Below, one piece after another: positions 60,801 through 64,000 of a DNA stretch of 64,000 nucleotides (position 1 is the first letter of the stretch; the number at the start of each line of letters is the position of its first letter). A program made the translations under genes and the position numbers. The stretch comes from Eutypa lata (taxonomy: Eukaryota > Ascomycota > Sordariomycetes > Xylariales > Diatrypaceae): assembly GCA_022661535.1 (NCBI GenBank), contig JAKULF010000005.1, positions 496,001-560,000 of the forward strand, written 5' to 3'. The notes under the pieces are model-generated. The model had not been told where the DNA came from. It saw nothing but the letters and a program-made list of their open reading frames with translations, and searched no databases.

Positions 60801-62779
60801 TCACTGGTCCGTTTAGTATATAATAAGATGCAACTACTATGTACAGACTGTTATATAACCAGGGTGTGGCATGGGGTGTATTGTGAATATTGTCCGGCAT
60901 GCTCTAGAACTATTAATATTAATTAAGTGGCCAAGAAGATCTATATATCTTATACTATAAGAGCTTCGGATATAGGCTTATACTGCTCTAGGAGCTTACC
61001 AAGCAGCTCTAACTGTAACAGAAGCTCATATATATAAGAAGAAATGGTTTCTTACCACATATCACTTATCATGTTTAGCATGTTACTAAACCTCAGGCCA
61101 TTTCATATGTAGAGATTAATATAAATGCTTCGTAATAATATCTATCGAACTATACCGTGCTTGAAGGACAGCATTCAGGAATCAATGGTTCTTCTTCTCT
61201 TGTTCTCCTTCCTAAAATGCAAATAGCGTTGAAGATGGGTAGGTATGGCGTTAGGTAGTTATGGCACCATCCGCGGCCCCGTCTTGCACCACCTGCTAGC
61301 TCAGGGGTGGCTCACGATAGCTCTAGTTATAAGGGCTGGTCAAGACTTACAGCACAGTCAAAAAGCGTGGGTACCGAAATGTCGCTGCAATACATTATTA
61401 TAAATAATATTATATCAAATAATATGCACGAACAACGATATGATAACTCAATTGAAATAAGGGGTAGATATCTAGCTAGTTAGTGGTTTGCATATTAAAG
61501 TGTCTTTGCTGGCCCTGTGCATGACGGGTGGAAATTGACAGCTGTGCCAGGTGTCCTGCAGTGCAGCTGCATGGATATTCACAGTATAAAGAAATTGCCT
61601 TTACGTAAAAAGAATCTGTATTTAATATCAATAATGATAATATGCTTGTATATGTTTCCAAAGATCAAGCGCTTGGCTGCCACTGAATATTGTTGCTGCC
61701 ATCTTATGGCCGTGTGTCGGATAGCTTGGACTTTATTGTAAATGAAGGCTTCAACTAGCTAGGTACTTAAGTAACTAGGGAATCAGGGACCAGGATAATA
61801 TTTCGGACACCCAAAGAAGATGCTGCCCTATCTTAGGGCGCTGGGGCGGGACATCCCTGCTGCATCGAAAAAAGATTTAGTTAAACCCTGCGATTACCTA
61901 ATATCCATTCATTATCTAATTATGACTAAGCTGGTTAAACACCATGCGTTTAATCAAGCACGTCTCTTCTGCGAAGATACTGCCTAATTCATTTGCTCTA
62001 CAGAATGCCACGTGCATAACTTTCATATAACTTCAACGCCAACATTGTCACCTAATACTTCTTTCTTGCTACAGATTAACAAGCAATGTGAAGGCTTCAT
62101 CCATGGGCAAGGTCGTGCATTCCGCATATTGGGTTTATTGAAGGTAGGTGGGTAGGCAGGTAGGATACAAGCCAGGTGCAAAGAACACGTGCTTTCCCAC
62201 CAGTCAATATTTTACACGTCTATTGTCCCAACCTCTTTGGAAATAGCCTTGCTTAAGTACTTAATGTACAACAAGCATTCAAGATAGGGTTGCTGGACTC
62301 CATCTCGAAATATTGATTTCTTTTCTCCAATGTTTTCACCCAACACTGTCGTGGGAACTGCTTGTTCCCACATGCTGATGCAATCGAATGACGAAAACTC
62401 CAAACGCTCTGCTACATCAAGGACTCTGTGTTTTCCTCTCCTAGAGTTGATAACCGTGGTCTTGATTTTAGCTCATGTGCGTCCCGAATACCCTTACATA
62501 GGGCATATGACGATCAAAGAGAGCCCTGACGATTGCTTCATTGATTCCTTCTTCCCTTTCTTGTCTTTTCTCCTTCCTTCTCGGTCATGTCTTCTCTGCT
62601 ACTAGAAGAGAAACGATAGCGCTGAGCATTCAATGTGAGTGCTAACTAACTATCGTTATGCGCGTCGATCCTGAGGGGACGTGGTTATAGCTAGTTTATT
62701 AGTATTATAAGTTAGGTCCTGTAAAAGGAGTTGTCCCACCCTAACTACTCGAGACGCTCGAGGGAATGCATGCTGGCGT

Positions 62780-62815
<36 letters not shown>

Positions 62816-63446
62816 AACGTAGCTTTGGAAACAAAGCTTAATGGACCCGTTCTCGCATGCACTGAAGAAAAAGATAATACTGCAATCTAGAGCTAGCTTT
62901 GCAAGCTCATCCCCAGCTCCTTTGAACCTGACTTTGCCCCATATGGCCTAAAATAGTTATTTCATCTCACCGTTTTTCCCATCAATTGTGTGAAGTTGAT
63001 CTTTAGTCAACTCTTGCATTTAGGAGGACACTGAATACGCCGGTAGACTCGGGACGAAGCCCATACCAATAGGGCGTCCCCGTACCCTTGAAACCATGGG
63101 GTCAAATGCCGAAATTGTGGGATGCGGTGTCGATCTTCTATAACGTTTTGGACTAGGCCGGCAAACTTGAGACAGAAATAATGTGGAGTCACGATAGTCT
63201 CGTAATCTTAAATACGGGACAATGATCAGAGCAGAGTCAGAGTGGCAATATCTGCTGGCAGTTCGCCGCCAAGGTTCGTCAACTCTACCAGGAATCAACT
63301 ATCCCCCTCGTGTTGCGTGCGACAACCGTAGTAGTATGCAAGCTCTTCTCCTGAATAGGTAGCTCGTCCGGCCACACAGCCACGCCATAGTGTCTTCCAT
63401 CCTTTAGTATCACGACCTTACGACGACAACAACAAACGATAATCCG
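57820..63446. other. Gene-poor 5.6 kb
   Basis: I found no convincing gene. It contains a pyrimidine-rich 3' flank of the ADF-H gene, a tta/ctg microsatellite (about 58316-58365), a purine-rich tract (58450-58690), tatg/tatc tetranucleotides (58970-59000), a Cys-rich open stretch without ATG (about 60480-60618), AT-rich sequence to 61100, and an A homopolymer of over 30 bases at about 62780. Confidence 0.55.
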
Positions 63447-64000
63447 ATGCATTATGAGGTCCCCTCGTTTGGCCGGAGCCCGTGGAGGCCGGGTTTCTGG
63501 TCGCGAGCGCCAGTCTTCGGGCTACTAGCCCTCGTAGGCGCCGTCATATGTAGCGTAGGGACGGCCGTCGTGTTGGCAACGTCCAACGGGCGGGAGCAAC
63601 AGACGTGGCCGAGCCCGGATGTTTGGGTGCAGCCGTCTGTAGCGCTCTCGGTGCTAACAGCGGCGACAAACGCCCTGCTAATCATGGCATTCCAGGAAGG
63701 CGTTACTATATCGTGGTGGATCAAGATGCTGCAGGGCGGCAACCTCAATGACTGTCATCGCTACTGGTTCTATGCTAATAATGTGTGGGCTGCTGTTACT
63801 TCTGGCCGCCACTTCAACAAAGTCGCCCTTGCTTGTATGATGGTTGCTATCGTTGTTGTCGACGGCCCTATCATGCAGCGCGCTAGCACAGTCAAGTCTG
63901 TCACTGCCGACGCGCCGCGCAACTTCTCGCTCGCCATCGCCCAGGACGTAATGGAGTACCCCTCCGGCTGGTACACGGGGCGAGCGAAGTCAGTCGACAC
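63447..64000 (+). CDS. N-terminal part of a fungal multi-pass membrane protein, cut by window edge
   Basis: From ATG 63447 the frame stays open to the window end (184 codons). After a short cytoplasmic lead (FGRSPWRPGFWSRAP) come a membrane helix (VFGLLALVGAVICSVGTAVV), an extracellular loop with a Trp-rich segment (QQTWPSPDVWVQPS), a second helix (ALSVLTAATNALLIMAF) and the block GVTISWWIKMLQGGNLNDCH. A third helix (LACMMVAIVVVDGPIMQRA) follows. The pattern of WW, HRYWFY and DGPIMQRAS is familiar from large uncharacterised membrane proteins of Pezizomycotina, possibly the same broad group as the 48923-51122 gene, whose visible part corresponds to the later half. The function is unknown. Confidence 0.75.
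   Translation, partial: MHYEVPSFGRSPWRPGFWSRAPVFGLLALVGAVICSVGTAVVLATSNGREQQTWPSPDVWVQPSVALSVLTAATNALLIMAFQEGVTISWWIKMLQGGNLNDCHRYWFYANNVWAAVTSGRHFNKVALACMMVAIVVVDGPIMQRASTVKSVTADAPRNFSLAIAQDVMEYPSGWYTGRAKSVD

Noticed and set aside
62770..62820. Poly-A tract as the tail of a SINE or LINE
   Set aside because: No target duplication, promoter box, or upstream retroelement body was found; treated as a homopolymer.
1..64000. tRNA or rRNA genes
   Set aside because: No T-loop/acceptor arrangement or rRNA stretch was recognised by eye; an automated scan could still find one.

Overview
The window is nuclear DNA of a filamentous ascomycete (Pezizomycotina). This follows from 46-452 bp GT-AG introns, Zn2Cys6 regulators, Clr5-ankyrin and HeLo-like/NACHT/ankyrin proteins, many MFS porters, and a long AT-rich block with repeat-induced point mutation (RIP). 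I could not fix the class or species. I support 17 protein genes or gene parts plus a nested pair of retroelements. I saw no tRNA, rRNA or CRISPR.

Left arm (1-9.5 kb): the C-terminal end of an ABCG transporter (window-truncated); a membrane-anchored PAN/apple-domain protein; a Zn2Cys6 transcription factor; a secreted kelch protein; and an MDR-type NAD(P)H oxidoreductase divergent from the kelch gene.

Centre-left (9.5-25.3 kb): a large NLR-like gene (HeLo-like N-terminus, NACHT, long ankyrin tail) is cut in two by an 8.39 kb insertion. The insertion reads as a nest. A short LTR element (190 bp LTRs, about 0.9 kb interior) sits in the ankyrin coding region with a 5 bp target duplication (ATTAT). 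It is itself interrupted by a 7.1 kb Ty3/gypsy element (about 230 bp LTRs) whose reverse transcriptase and integrase can still be recognised through heavy RIP. The ankyrin reading frame is the same on both sides of the duplication, so the two ends are halves of one gene.

Centre (25.6-34 kb): a catabolic-looking group of a NiCoT nickel/cobalt transporter, an MmgE/PrpD-family protein, and a DAL5-like MFS porter divergent from an amidase across a 0.9 kb spacer with several GATA-factor sites. Nitrogen scavenging is a reasonable inference, with nickel possibly for urease. A second ankyrin gene with an N-terminal Clr5 domain follows (34.3-38.0 kb).

Right arm (38-64 kb): a MITE-like inverted repeat, a small SILK-motif protein, a sugar porter, an SDR oxidoreductase with a low-complexity insert, a type-B carboxylesterase divergent from a second DAL5-like porter, a fungal membrane protein of unknown function, a 1.3-kilo-residue ADF-H (actin-binding) protein, a 5.6 kb gene-poor stretch, and the start of another membrane protein at the right edge.

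Gene models were built by eye from splice sites and frame continuity. For most multi-exon genes the exon lengths sum to a multiple of three. Weak 5' ends are flagged.
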